Shown here piece by piece: positions 1 through 12,415 of a stretch of DNA of 64,000 nt. How positions within the stretch are numbered: position 1 is the first letter of the stretch; each line of letters begins with the position of its first letter. The position numbers and the translations under genes were made by a program. This DNA comes from Heterohyrax brucei (Eukaryota; Chordata; Mammalia; Hyracoidea; Procaviidae): positions 23,816,001 to 23,880,000 of the forward strand of contig CM053152.1 in NCBI GenBank assembly GCA_028571685.1, in the 5' to 3' direction. A model generated the notes under the pieces. That model worked only from the letters and a program-made list of their open reading frames with translations. It did no database searches and had not been told where the DNA came from.

Positions 1-792
1 ACCACCAGAGTTACAGTTAAATAAAATACAGAAAAATCTCTTAAACCTTATCTCACATACTGTAAGAACCGGGTACATGTTAGTTATCATATATGCATGT
101 TTAGAAGGAATATGTATTTTTTTAGATTTAGAAAACCAATAAAGCTATTTTCCTTTTGGGGAAAGAAAGAGTTCAAGAGGAAGGGCAGAAGGGACAGTCA
201 GTCATGAGGGGATCTGAGATCTTGCTGAGGGAACTTACTTGGAGCTTTCCTGGTAACTAACCTGCTGTCCCCACTAATGAGCTTCTGACGTTTTATTTCA
301 GAACAAAGTTGGCCTGCAACAGAATCTAAAAGATGCCTAGTAAATGGAAATTGTATTTTTAAAACAGCATATTTTATATTTTTAGCTAATCTTGAACATT
401 ATATATTTTTTCTCTTGTGAGAGTGGAGATTTCAGACATATTTTGACCTTAAATCATGGCAGTTTTCCTACTACTATTAATGGCAAGCATATATAAGGAA
501 AAACTGACTTGCACAAATCCTTCATGATGCTTCCAGTAAAACGCTGGGTTAAATACAATGTCTCTCGGGAGACTTTCCCCTTGGTGTCTTTCGTCTGTCC
601 TCTTCCTGCTGGCTTCCAGGACACTCAGCTTTCGTATCAGGTCTGCCTGGGTTACCCTAGAGCTTTCTTGTCCCGTCATACTACCTTCCTTTTTTCTTCC
701 TGGTGCCTCTTCTTTCTGTACTCCAGGTTCTGTAATTCTTTTCTGTTTTTCCTTTTTCCATTGTTTTTCCTTTTTATTTTTATATTAAAAAG
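1..792. other. Intronic sequence without recognisable content
   Basis: AT-rich sequence. Overlapping short frames on both strands at 449-876 have no domain signature. No repeat family recognised. Confidence 0.6.
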
Positions 793-1013
793 CAAACCAA
801 ACCTGTTGCTGTCAAGCTGATTGTGACTCATAGTGATCCTGTAGGACAGAATGAAACTACCCCAGAGAGTTTCCAAGGAGCAGCTGGTGGATTCCTACTG
901 CTAACCTTTTTGGTTAGCAGCTGGAGTTCTTAACTATAGCAGCTGGTGGATTCAAACTGCTGACTTTTTTGGTTAGCAGCTGGAGCTCTTTACTGTTGAG
1001 CCACCAGGACTCC
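793..1013 (-). mobile_element. AfroSINE with an internal 59-bp tandem duplication
   Basis: tRNA-derived afrotherian SINE in antisense. Read on the minus strand it starts ggagtcctggtggct (box A region) and ends with the (tga)gtcacaatcagcttgac tail. The segment around cagctggtggatt and ggttagcagctggagt occurs twice in tandem at 881-939 and 940-998, so this copy is longer than its relatives. Confidence 0.85.
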
Positions 1014-1053
1014 TTCTTTCATATTTGGGGGAATAAAAAACAACTCAAACTAC

Positions 1054-3630
1054 ATTAAAAAAAATTACTGTGCTTTAAGTAAAAGTTTACAATCCAAGTA
1101 GATTTGCCGTATAAACATCCCCCCCCCCCACCGCTAGGCAGCTCTAGCTGCCGTCTACGCCGTGCCCTGCCTCCATCAGGCAGACTGCTTTCCACCCTGT
1201 ACTTCCCATCTCCGTCTAACCAACTCGTGCCCCCTCCTTCCTCTAATCTCACCCCTGGACAAGAGCTTTTCAGACAGCCTCATGTATATATTTAGGCCAA
1301 GAAGCACACTCTTGACTAGCATCACTCTGTGTCTTATAGACTAGTCTAGTCTTTGAAGAGCTGGCCTTGGTACTGGTTTCAGCTCTGGCCTGACAGAGAG
1401 TTCAGGGGCTGTGTCCTCAGGGGAGCCATCAGCCTGTATGATCATTAAGTCTGGTTCTAGTTCTGTACCCCTATTTCTCTCCTGCTATGTCAGGGATTTG
1501 ACGTTGTATTTCCTGCCAGGGCAGTCATTGGTGGTGGCCGTCTAGTTCTTCTGGTCTCATGCTTACATAGTCTCTGGATTCACACGGCCCCTCTGTCTCT
1601 TGGGTTCATATTTTCCTCATGTCTTTGGTGTCCTTTGTTCTCCTGTTCTCCTGGTGGACTGCTTACAATTTATGATACTTAGATGGCACCTTGCTAGCTT
1701 TTAAGACCCCTGATGCCACTCACCAAAGTGGGATGCAGAACATTTTCTTAAGAAAAAAACAAGAAAAACCAGTTATGCCATTTGAGCTAGATGAAACCAT
1801 GGTCCCCAGTCTCCTGCCTCTGTTACTCTGTCCTTTGAAATATTTGGTTGTTTGTAGGAAATCTCTTAACTTTTAGTATCATCCAGCAAGCTTAATCTCC
1901 CTCCACCTAATCCAATTCCTACCTACTGTCTAATCTATGAACATCCCTATTTTTCCTTCCCTACCCTGTAACCATCAAATTATGTTCTTCTGTGCTGAAA
2001 CCTTTTCCTGAGTCCTTACAATAGTGGTCTCATACATTATATGTCCTTTTGCAACTAATCTCACTTAGCGTAGTGCCTTCTAGATGACTGCATGTTAATC
2101 AGATGTTTCCCAAGATCATTGTTGTTCTTTATCATTGCATAGTACTCTATTGTGAGAATATACCATATTTGTTTTCCATTCATCTATTGATGAGCACCTA
2201 GGTTAATTCCTTTTTTTGCTATTGTGGACAGTGCTGCAATAAACATTGGTGTGCATCTATTTATTTGTGTGACAGCCCTTATTTCTATGGGATATAGTCC
2301 AAGAAGTGGGATTGCTGGCTCTTGTGGTATTTCTATTTCTAGCTTTTCAAGAAAGTGCCAAGTTGATTTCCAGAGTGCTCATATCATTTTACATCCACCA
2401 GCTGTGCAGAAGAGTTCTAGTCTCCTCACAGCCTCTCCAGCACTTATTATTTTGTGTTTTTTGGATTAATGCCAGCCTTTTTGGGAAGAGATGATATCTC
2501 GTAGTTTTGATTTGGGTTTTGCTAATAGCTAATGATATTTTCCTCATGTATCTGTTAGTCTCCTGGATGTCTTCTATGATGAAGTATCTGTTACATATCC
2601 TTTGTCCATTGTTTAATTGGGTTATTTCTCTTTTTTTTTTGTTGTTGTTGAGGGTCTGCAGTGCTTTGTAGGCTACAGAGATTAGAAGCTGATTGAATCT
2701 GTGGTTGCCAAAAGTGTTTTCTGGTCTGTAGGTCTTCATACTCTTTTGGTGAAGCCATTGGGTGAGCACAGGTGTTTGAGTTTTAGGAGTTCCCAGTCAT
2801 CTATTTCTCTTCTGGTGTTTGTGATTTGTTAGTAGTATTTTGTAGTCTGTTTATGTCATCTGTTAGGACTCCCAGCATTCTCCCCATTTTTTCTTCTGTG
2901 ATCTTTATTGTTTTAGGTTTTATGTCTAAGTCTTTGATCTGCTTTGAGTTAGTTTTTAATAAATGATGTGAGATACAGGTCTTATTTTCTTTCTTTCTTT
3001 TTTTTTTTCCTTGCAGATGGATGTCTAGTTTTGCCAGAACCATTTGTTGAAGAGATTGTCTTTTCCCTAGTTCACAGCCTTTGGGCCTTTGTCAAGTGTT
3101 AGCTTCTTATAGGTGGATGGTGTTGTATCTGGATTCTCAATTCTGTTCCATTGGTGTAAGATCTATTTTTGTACCAGTACCAGGCTGTTTTTCATACTTT
3201 GGCCATGTAATAGGCTCTTAAGTCAGGTAATGTGAGGCCTCCCATTTTTTCTTCTTCAGCAATGCTATGCTTATCTGGGACTTCTTCCCTTCTCACATGA
3301 AACTGGTGATTTGTTTCTCCATCTCATTAAAAAATGCCATTGGAATTTGTGTTGGGATTGCATTGTATCTCTAGATTGCTTTGGGTACAATAAACCCATA
3401 ATGTTATATATTCCCATCCATGAGAAAGGTAGGTTTCTCCACTTATGTAGGTCTCTTTTGATTTCTTGCAGTAGTCTTGAAATTTTCTTTGTATCAGTCT
3501 TTTATACCTCTGGTTATGTTTATTCCTAAGTATTTTATCTTCTTGGGGGCTATTGTAAATGGTATTGATTCAGTGATTTCCTCTTTGGTGGTCTCTTTGT
3601 TGGTGTAAAAGAATCCAACTGATTTATTTG
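1054..3630 (-). mobile_element. L1 LINE, 5'-truncated, about 2.6 kb
   Basis: The left end matches the recurrent elephant-type L1 3' terminus (tttaagtaaaagtttacaatcc). Then follow about 900 bp of 3' UTR and ORF2 read backwards. On the minus strand 2389-2769 encodes an ORF2 C-terminal stretch with the conserved RYHL-P-RLA-IQKT-NNKCWRGC and TLLHSWW motifs (cysteine-rich C-terminal domain), but stops and shifts break it. Further right the reversed ORF2 fades out near the end of the reverse transcriptase region. There is no 5' UTR or ORF1. Inactive fossil. Confidence 0.88.
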
Positions 3631-5550
3631 TGTCAAACCACCATCTTTAAGGAACGCGGCATTCTTTCTTGTGGTCAGTGCCAGCCTTCAGCAAGGGCAC
3701 TGTGCTGTATGCCAGCCCCAGAGTAGTGGCCTGCTTGGAGTGTCAGGAGAGTCAGTGTTCCCTAAGGAGGCCTAGCTCCCTTAGGACCAGGCTGTCTGCC
3801 TGGCTGGAGGCCCACCTACCAGCCTGCCCCCACGTGGCCTCAGTGCAGACCATGTGGTATCGTTCCTGCTCAGGACTGCTGAACACCTGCTAGATAGAAT
3901 GCGGCTGGGTCCAGCAGCTCCTGCCACTCTTTCTTACAAGCTTCCCTTTGGCTATGAGCCTGCAGACAAGGGTGCTTTATACTCCTGGTCTCTCTTTGAC
4001 TGAAGAGCAAACTGTGTGCTCTTTGCATTCCCCCCTTTCAGTCTCAAACCATTAATGCAAATATTCTACAGTTTAGGAATTCCAGATCCAGTACATCAAG
4101 CGTGAGATATTCTATTCCATGTGTCTGATGCATCCAGAGTGATTGAGATCGTATGTTTGCCTTCACAGTTCCTCAGCCGCACAGAACAGCTGGGAGAGAA
4201 CAGGTGGTTCTTCCCTTCCCTCTCATGGTTTTCCTAGCTCCATGAACTTGTGGTTGTGCGCTTGTTACAACCATGCAGCAATGGGAGCTCCCAGGGCCGG
4301 AGGGAAGCAAGGACAGGAAGCCTTGGAGCTCAGAGCTGTAGCACACTTTGCTCCTGTGGGATCCACCTAAATCACCTGATCCAGGAGGGCCTAGGTAGCT
4401 TGAATTCAGGCTAGTGTCTCTATTGGAGGGCCCAGGCAAGGCAGGCAGAGCAACTGGGATGGTAGCTTCAGAGTAAGAGAGCCGAGGAGTCACAAAAGCA
4501 AAAATCCCAGCCTCTTTTTCATGGAGGGGGGCAAGGGCAGGAGACTGTGTCAAGGGCAGTTGTTTTGCAAATTCTTGTATTTCAGGGGAAAGCTATCACC
4601 CCAACACTGCCAGGTCTGGCTTAGGCCCTGGGCAGGGCTGGGCCTACAGTTGCCTGGCACTAGAACAGATAGGTCTAGCACCTTGTTGGGACAGCCTCTA
4701 GCTTGCCTCAGTTTGTAGGTTTCTATGGCTTTCACACAAGCCTTTTTCAGACAGTCCTTCATCCTTTTCTCTTTTCCTTTGTAAAAATGATGTAGGAGTG
4801 GTATCTAACTCCCTCCATCTCCACAAGGCGGATGGAGAAACAAGATCCACAGCACAGGGCTGATTCCTACAAAGTGGAGGCCAGATGTGCCTCGTCTCTG
4901 TGCCAACTCGGACACCAGCAATCTCTCCCACAGCACTGTGTACCTTTCTGCAGGGTTCAAGAATTCATTTACAGTGGCCACACAGAACTCGGACCATACA
5001 CACAATTATGGAGTTTGTTAGGGAAGTAATAGGTTACAGTTCAGGCTCAGGAGATGGTTCTTTCCTCCGTGCTCACGGGTACCTCTCGCCCTAACCCTAG
5101 GCCCTTCTCAGAGGCACTCAGCTTTTTCCTCTCTGTGGGCTGAGAAGCCCATCATGCTGTCTTCTGCTGCTGGGTCTCTGCTGTCGAGTCTCTCCTTCCA
5201 CTGCTTCTCACCATCTTCAGGGCTGTAGCTTGCTGTCTTTTTCAGTCTCCTGCTTCGAGGAGCTTGTCAATGCAGGGATCCCAGGTCCAGGGAACATACT
5301 TTCTGCTCCTGGCTGCTGTTCCTTGGTTGTGATAGGCTCTTCCTTTCTGCTTTGAAATTGACTCTCTTTTAAGGCAAAACTGACCAATCCCCTTGGTTGG
5401 CCACAATTACTCTATCACACAATCAGCTGGGTGGAAGTTATAAGAACGTGGCTAGGAAGGCCACACACAAAAGTAATTAATCACGCTACACCTTCCTTTG
5501 CCCGTTTCTGCCTGTCCACCTGCTGCTGCTCTCCTTGTCCCTGCTTCAGA
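3631..5550. other. Intronic sequence, nothing recognised
   Basis: Moderately GC-rich single-copy-looking DNA. The longest frames (for example 4173-4553 minus, 126 aa) are low-complexity Ser/Pro-rich and show no domain, no flanking splice logic and no known motif. Treated as non-coding. Confidence 0.55.
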
Positions 5551-5712
5551 TCAGCAGCAGTGGCATCCCTGGGGAGCTTGTTGGAAACATAGATTTCTGA
5601 GTCCCACCTTGTACCTATTGAATCAGAACCTATAATTCAGCAGCCTCCCCAGGTGGGACGTGTGCACTAGCATGCTAGCAGCAGTGTCTACACTATGCTT
5701 CTCATACTGTGG
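5551..5712 (+). mobile_element. hAT-Charlie MER5-like fragment
   Basis: Shows the usual non-autonomous Charlie pattern: tggcatccctggggagcttgtt, then a central ttgaatcagaacct, then ccccaggtg, and a terminal cttctcatactgtgg. Termini are too worn to call a target site duplication. Confidence 0.6.
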
Positions 5713-5763
5713 GAACAAAGAACTTGTTTTAAAATTCCTAATCTATAGGTAGGAATCTTAATC

Positions 5764-5920
5764 CAGTGACCATTGTGACTGAGTTGAGTCTGACTCATAG
5801 TGACCCTATAGGACACAGTATAACTGACCCATAGAGTTTCCAAGGAGTACATGGTGAGTCTGATCCGCTGACCTTGTGGTTAGCACCTATAGCTCTTAAC
5901 CACTATGTTATCAGGGTTTC
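5764..5920 (-). mobile_element. AfroSINE
   Basis: Antisense copy with tagtgaccctataggaca, catagagtttccaaggag and cttaaccactatgttatcag landmarks (reversed tail, body and tRNA head). Confidence 0.88.
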
Positions 5921-6771
5921 TTAGAAAGGAAACTTAGGAGTAGCCAATTTACATTAGCAAGGGAGGGACAACTCAGTAAGAGGGGTGAGAATGGTTGCAC
6001 AGCTTGAAGAATATAATCAGCGTCCCTAGAAGGTACTTGTAGAAACCGTTGAGCTAGTGTATGTTTTGCTGTGTATATTCTCAACAATTACAAATAATAA
6101 AAAAAAAATTCTAATCTGTCACAGGCCAGTTCTATTGTAAAACAAGTGAATTATTAGAAAAATGAAATAAAAAATAAAACCTAAACACATATACAAACAC
6201 AAGTCTCCTTTTTAGAAATTAGATTCAAGTGACACCAACTTGCTCTGTCGGTGGTTGTAACTGTCTAAATGCTTGTTTAGTTTCTGTCCTTATTTCACCG
6301 TGGGTAAGTAACAACCAGCTCATGGACCACTGCTAGCCCTCGGACTGCATTTCTTTTAGTGCCGCCTACTCTAGATTTCGTCCCAGAGCTCCTCTTCAAA
6401 GTCACTGGTGCCCACAGTCTTCACCCTCAGGAGCCAGCCTCTTACTGCTACACCTCTTCTCTGGTTCAAATTTGGTTGTGCGGTCAAATACGCTTGTTAA
6501 TTATTTAAAACTTTAAATGACTGTAAGCCCCTTTGGGACTGAGTCTCCTTTCTCCACCATATCCACGCTCCACTCTAACCAATCCCCCAGTGGTTGACTC
6601 TGTGGACTGCATCACAGGGCCCTTGTCCTTGAGCTTCTGGAAGGATTTTCCCAGTGGGAATTCTGGGCAGGTGCTCAGTGGAAGCAGTGACAAGGAGGAT
6701 ATGCCCCCAACTGCCACTGCTGGCCTGTGGGTTGTAGCATCTTAGTTTTTTTTACCAAGGGTCTTGGCTCT
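5921..6771. other. Intronic sequence, nothing recognised
   Basis: No repeat or exon recognised. The overlapping 70-aa frames at 6505-6745 on both strands are shadows of one another. Confidence 0.5.
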
Positions 6772-6935
6772 TGGTGGAGTGCTGGTGGTGTGGTGGTTAA
6801 AGAGGTCAACTGCCAACCAACTGATTAGCAGTTCTAATCTACCAGCTGCTCCTTGGAAACCTATGGTGTAGTTCTACTCTGTCCTATGGGGTCATTGTGA
6901 GTCAGAATTGACTTGTCTGCAATGAGTTGGCTCTT
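6772..6935 (+). mobile_element. AfroSINE, diverged
   Basis: Sense copy: gctggtggtgtggtggttaa head, ttctactctgtcctatgggg body and gagtcagaattgacttg 3' end. Confidence 0.8.
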
Positions 6936-7242
6936 GGTGAGCAATTTACTTCCGCATCTATGGCTTTGCCCCTTGATCTCCAGGCCTGGGGAAGGAAACA
7001 CCCTCAGACGTTCTCAGCTCTGAGGTGCTTCACCTTCCCTCAGCCTAGTCCTTGGTAAACAGTTGCTTTATTAAACTTTCTTTAAGTACATCATTGTAGA
7101 GCTTATCTTCCGTCACCTGCTGGGACTCTGGGCAACAGCAAAGACTCTGACTTCCGAAGCATGCCTGAAATTTGCCAAAATCCTCCATTTATCATCCCTG
7201 AAAAAAATGAAAGGAAATTACTGATGAGGTCACTAAATAATC

Positions 7243-7417
7243 AAACCAGCTGTCATAAAGTCAATTCTGACTCATGGTGACCCCTTAGAGTAGAACGGTG
7301 CTGTGTAGGGTTTTTAGTAGCTGACTTCTCCGAAGCAGATCACCGGGACTTTCTTTTAAGGCACCTCTGGAGGGACTCACACCTCCAGTCTTTTAGTTAG
7401 CCTCACCCAGGGACTCC
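7243..7417 (-). mobile_element. AfroSINE, long-body subtype
   Basis: Antisense copy of the subtype with gaagcagatcaccgggactttctt and aaggcacctctggagggact in its body, ending cacccagggactcc. The tRNA-like head is at the right end. Confidence 0.82.
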
Positions 7418-7621
7418 GGGTGACTACATAGTTCTTATTTTTTAAGTACATACAATATGAGTGTATGTATGTGTGTCTGTCTGCCTGTCTGCATGTGATC
7501 ATCGTAAAAGAAAAAACAGAAAGATCATAGAAAAAGGGAGTGGAGTGGCGTGTTTGTGTGTGTGGATAACAGAGCAAGAGTCGGTCAGTAGGAAAATATT
7601 TCAGAGGGTCTGTTGTTTGCT

Positions 7622-7776
7622 AGGAAACTCTGGTGGCGTAGTGGTTAAGTGCTACATCCGCTAACTAAAAGGTTGGCAGTTCACATCCATCAGGCACTCC
7701 TTGGAAACTACGGAGCAGTTCTACTCTGCCCTAGGGGCTTGCTATGAGTCAGACTCATTGACAGCGGGTTTGTTTT
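7622..7776 (+). mobile_element. AfroSINE
   Basis: Sense copy: aaactctggtggcgtagtgg head with box A, aggttggcagttcacatcc box B region, ctactctgccctaggg body and gagtcagactcattgacagc 3' end. Confidence 0.88.
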
Positions 7777-8892
7777 GCTGTTTGCTAAGCACTATTTTAA
7801 AGGCTGAAGATACAGTGATAAAAGTTCCTTGAGATGTGAACGTGGTAATCTGATCCTCTGTTCTCTATCAAAAACAAGAGAAAGTACAACGAGAGGATAA
7901 AGATTGAGGTGATCTCTGCAGAAGCTGAAAAATATTGCAGAAACAACCTCCTGAAATCTTTAGCCCTAGGATAGCATCTCATTTCTTTCTGATGATTTCT
8001 ATGTATCTGATGCAAGTTTTCATTTTGGTGCTGTTAATATCTAAGAAAGATTAGCAATGAGAGAAAAAGAGGAAGACAAGAGTAATTGGGGGAATTTTCA
8101 TGTGTTGAAGCTATATGGGGAAAAATATGCATTTATCCATGGTCATTTAATTTAGTCCTTTTCAACATTGCTGCCAGAATTGAGATGTTTTCTCAAAATA
8201 TACGTGGTCAAAAATGATGTTGTCTAGAAAGTCATTGAGAATTCTCTTGCACAACCCTGTGAAAATACTGAAAGCCACTGAATTAAATACTCGAAATGGG
8301 TGAGTTGCATTGTATGTGATCTATATCTCAGTTCAAAAGATAGTGGTGATTACTAGCGGTTGCTGAAACAGAAGTATGAAGCCCACACTTCTCCACTTTG
8401 CATCCAAGGCCCTTTTAGTCACACTTTTCCAGCCTCACCTGTGGCCAGACTCTGTCACATACCGTGTGCTGAGGGACCTGAGGTTACTCTTGGGTTTTCA
8501 TGCACTCTCTACACTTTCTTGCTTCTTTGCCTGTCCCTTTCTGTTTTCTTTACCTGGATGCCCTTCTTTCATAGGCAATGGCACACCATGACCACCCCAG
8601 GCAAAAAGGACTCTCTTGTCTCTCTGTGATTGAACAATGTGTCAGTCAACCTGCTGTTTTGGCACTGATCACATTAATCTGTGTGTATGTGTGTGTGTAT
8701 GTTTGTAGAGATAGATGGATAGAGAGAGAGACAGGTCTCAACTGATGTATGACTATGAAGTACAGAACAATATTCTGTTCCTTTTTGTCCTCAGCACCTA
8801 TGGGAATGCCCAGTGCATAGAATAATTCAGTAAATGTACATTTACTATATGAATGAAGGAGTCTTTCCAGTTTACATATGTTTCTCACATGT
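7777..8892. other. Intronic sequence with one simple repeat
   Basis: No element named except the TG/GA-rich stretch at 8681-8732. Frames at 8360-8629 show no domain. Confidence 0.5.
8681..8732. repeat. TG- then GATA/GAGA-rich simple repeat
   Basis: tgtgtgtatgtgtgtgtgta followed by gatagatggatagagagaga. Imperfect microsatellite. Confidence 0.8.
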
Positions 8893-9048
8893 CAAAACCA
8901 AACAACCAATCCTGCTGCCATCTAGTTGATTCTGACTGATAGTGACCTGACAGGACAGAGTAGAATGGCCCCAAAAGTTTCTGAAGAGCACCTGGTGAAT
9001 TTGAATTGCTGACCTTTTGATTAGCAGTCTTGGTTCTTAATGACTACA
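8893..9048 (-). mobile_element. AfroSINE
   Basis: Antisense copy: caaaaccaaacaaccaatcc tail, gacaggacagagtagaatgg body, ccttttgattagcagtc head. 3' flank is AT-rich. Confidence 0.85.
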
Positions 9049-9080
9049 AAGCTATACATATGCAGTAAAATAAATAAATA

Positions 9081-9237
9081 AACAAATGTTGCCATCAAGT
9101 CAATTTTGACTCATAGAGACTCTATTGGACAGGGTAGAAATGCCTGATAGAGTTTCCAAGGAGTACCTGGTGGATTCGAACTGTTGATCTTTTGGTTGGC
9201 AGCCATAGCTCTTAACCACCATGCCATCAGGGTTACC
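9081..9237 (-). mobile_element. AfroSINE
   Basis: Antisense copy beside the previous one: ttgccatcaagtcaattttg, tagagtttccaaggagtacc and cttaaccaccatgccatcag landmarks. Preceded by an (AAAT)n-type tail remnant reading aaataaataaata. Confidence 0.87.
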
Positions 9238-9329
9238 ACATATGGTGGTAGATGGCAAAGTATGTATTAACTTGTAACTTGGTGTGTATTGAAGACATAA
9301 TGAAAAGGTTGGAACTTGGGTCATTTTGA

Positions 9330-9765
9330 ATTTTTTATTGTGATTAAGTGAAAGTGTACAATCCAAAGCAATTTTGCATGTCCACCTATCTGCAGCTGCA
9401 TGTTCTCTCCTCACCCGGTGGCAGTACATTCCTCCTTTTCAATCTACACTTCTAGTATTCTCTAAAAGAGCACCTGTCCTCTCCTCTCCACCCACTTCTT
9501 TCCCATCTAGGAAGAAACCAGTAGGACAGCCTCCTGTAAGTACGTAAAATCATAAAGTACAGACACCAAATGGCCACACTGTGTCCCTGAGTCCAGTCCA
9601 TTCTTGTCTGAAGAGTTGACCTCAGTACTGGTTTTTGGTTAGGGCCAGCAGCAGGTCTAGTGTCCATGTTTCCAGGGGACCCTCTAGGCTCTCAGACTAT
9701 CAGTACTGGTCTTTTAGTAGAGTTCTTGAGCTGCACACCTCTTTTTCTTATGTTGTTATGTTGTT
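9330..9765 (-). mobile_element. L1 LINE 3' UTR fragment
   Basis: Antisense 3' terminus: ttattgtgattaagtgaaag, then gtgtccctgagtccagtcc, gaagagttgacctcagtact and tcttttagtagagttcttga. Only about 430 bp of 3' UTR is present, a strong 5' truncation. Confidence 0.87.
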
Positions 9766-10640
9766 TTTTTAAAACTTAAAATATTGATTTAAGCATGTAG
9801 AAAACCAGACGATAGGAAGAAAGTTATGTTGCTCTTTTCCTTATGGAAGACATGCTTATAGTTCTTAGAGTATTTAATCTGCCTCAGAGATAATCAATTT
9901 AGAATTTAAAAACTCAAATGGCAGATACAGCACTAATTGCATGCTGACACAATTTACGGTAGTAGGTATGTACTATAGTAGAAAATTGTTGTTGCAGAAA
10001 TGGGCAGACTAACTCATTTAACCTGCATTACACCATAATAAAGCAAGTCCTGATTTTATGGAGAGAAGACCAAAGCCCAGAGATGCTGCGTGGCCTCCCA
10101 AAATGTGGCAGGTTAGCAGAGGGTAGACCAGGATCGGCCATGGGCAGTCTGCCTACAGTATGGGCCTTCAGTGCTGTGCAGTGAGTGGATGTGGTGCTCT
10201 AGTAGCTGTGGTGCTCTCGGGCTGCCCGGGTGCCGGCTTCTGTGAGGCCCTTCTGGCCACTGTGCATCTTTGGTGATAACTGCTCCTTTTCTCTCAGAAC
10301 ATTGCATGATATTGTTCATCATCTTCCACAGTCTTCTGTGAAGATCCGTGGAGGGAGATTGCTCCAAATCAGGAATACTTATGATCCTCTGGGGGCAGTG
10401 AAAATCTAAACCAAACCATACAGTCATGGGCATTATGTTTTCCTCTGTCTACTGGCTGTTGGAAGCGTAGGGTGAAGTTCATGGCTGTGCGAGCAAGTGT
10501 ATAAAGCTTCATTGCCAGAATTTTGTAGGTGAAGTTTACTCTGGGCCCGACATTTTATCCCTGCTTATATTTTTACTCCATATTTTAATTTGATTTTTGC
10601 CCTATTAGTGTTTTTCTTTTTTTATCCTTGTACCTTACCT
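9766..10640. other. Intronic sequence, nothing recognised
   Basis: No repeat recognised. The 106-aa minus frame at 10113-10433 has no domain. Confidence 0.5.
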
Positions 10641-10843
10641 TACCAGCTGTTACTGAGTCAGTTCTGACTCACAATGACCCTGCGATAGTCAGACTAGAAC
10701 TGTTCTCCATGGGATTTTCAATGGCTAGTTTTTTGGAAGCACATTGCTAGGCCTTTCTTTCAAGACACCTCTGGGTAGATTCAAACTGCCAACATTTTAG
10801 ATCACAGCCAAATGAATTAACAGTGTGTATCACCCAGAACCTC
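10641..10843 (-). mobile_element. AfroSINE, long-body subtype
   Basis: Antisense: gttactgagtcagttctgac tail, tgctaggcctttctttcaag and gacacctctgggtagattca body, cacccagaacctc head. Confidence 0.82.
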
Positions 10844-11082
10844 TTTTATCCTTTTAAGCTGAAAAAAAAGAGAGAGATGAACAAGCAATATGTTGATGAA
10901 GCAACGCAGTATGATTTTTCTTTTCATTTCACTCATATACTTTGTTGCCAGTTAGAGCATACTGTTACCACATTTTACCTTCCTTTATTTTAAGCTGAAA
11001 ATGTTTATATAATCATCTAGAAAATTTTCTTATAGTGTTAAATGAAATTTCTGTCTTTTCGAGGAATACAGTGTAATTCTTT

Positions 11083-12322
11083 TTTAAAATTCAACCGTGC
11101 TTGAGGTAAAGGTTTACAGTGGAAATTAGATTTCATTAAAAAATTTATACACAAAGAGTTTTGTGACATGTGTTACAATCTCCGCATGCGTCAGCACTCT
11201 CTCTCTTTCCCTTTTCACCCCAGGTTGCCTGTGTCCATTTGTCTAGTTTTCCTGTTTGTTTCTTCTTCTCGTGTTTTCTTTGCAGCTGGTGTTGCCCATT
11301 TGATCTCGTATACTTGATTCAGCTAAGAAGCATGTTTTCCACACCTGTGATTGTTAGTTTTATAGGTCTGTCTAATCTTTGGCTGCAAGGTGGACTTTGG
11401 GAGTGGCTTCAGTTCTGAATGTGTAGTGTGTCCTGGAGCCAAAGCCCTGGGGGTTCCTCCAGTCTCTGACAGACGAGTAAGGTTTTATTTTTATTTTTTT
11501 TGTGAATTTGAATTTTATTCTATGTTTTTGTCCTGCTCTGTCTGGTACACTTACTGTGACTGCTGTCACAGTGGTGGGTGGTGTTAGACAGGTACCACCT
11601 AGTTTTTCTGGGCTTAGGTTGGTGGAGCCTGTGGTCCATGTGTTCCATTAGTCCTTTGGACTAATTACTCCTGTGTCTTTGGGTTTCTTCATTGTCCACT
11701 GCTCTGGAGGGGGTGAGACCAATAGACGTATCTTTGATGGCTACTTGCAACTTTAAGACTCCAGATGCTACTCAACAAAGTAGGATGTAGAACATTTTAT
11801 GAACTCTGTTATTCCAGTTGACCCAGATGTCCCCCCAGATCATGGTCCCTAGCCCCCAGCCCCAGTAAGTTGGTCCCTGAAGATGTTTGGGTGTGTCAAG
11901 GAAGCATCTGTGATTTTACCTTGGTCAAGTTGTACTGACTGACGCTATACTGTGTGTTGTCTTTGCCCTCAAAAAACAAAGTTAATGCTTGTTTAACTAT
12001 CTAGTTAGTGATTTGTTCCCCTCACCCCTCTTCTCTGTCATAACCATCGAAGGTTGTTTTTTTCTGTGCATAAACCTTTCCTTGGGTTTTTATAATAGTG
12101 GTCTTACACAATACGTGTCCTTTTGTGATTGACTTATTTCACTCAGCATAATGTCTTCCACATTTCACCCCTGTTGTGAAATAGTTCATAGACTCAGTGT
12201 TTGTCATCACTGCATAGTATTCCATTGTATGCACCATGATTTATGCATTCATCTGTTAGTGGGCACATAGATTGCTTCCATCTTTTTGCTGTTGTGCATA
12301 ATACTGCAATTAACATGGGTTT
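11083..12322 (-). mobile_element. L1 LINE 3' fragment with target site duplication
   Basis: Antisense L1 of a 3' UTR subtype distinguished by aaatttatacacaaagagtt and catgtgttacaatctccgc at its 3' end. It continues through ctcaacaaagtaggatgtag to cattgtatgcaccatgattt (end of ORF2 region). It is bounded by near-identical 19-mers gaatacagtgtaattcttt (11064-11082) and gaatgcagtataattcttt (12323-12341), a target site duplication of L1-like length. Confidence 0.9.
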
Positions 12323-12343
12323 GAATGCAGTATAATTCTTTAG

Positions 12344-12415
12344 GAAACATTCAAGTTTCTTAAGCTAGGTGTGGCTTAAGAAACATTCAAGTTTCTTAAG
12401 CTAGGTGTGGCTTAG
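12344..12415. repeat. Two-copy 36-bp tandem repeat
   Basis: Unit begins gaaacattcaagtttcttaa and ends gctaggtgtggctta. Copies at 12344-12379 and 12380-12415 differ at about one base. It lies directly beside the L1 target duplication. Confidence 0.92.

Noticed and set aside
4173..4553. 126-aa minus-strand frame
   Set aside because: Low-complexity composition without domain signature; overlaps frames on the + strand.
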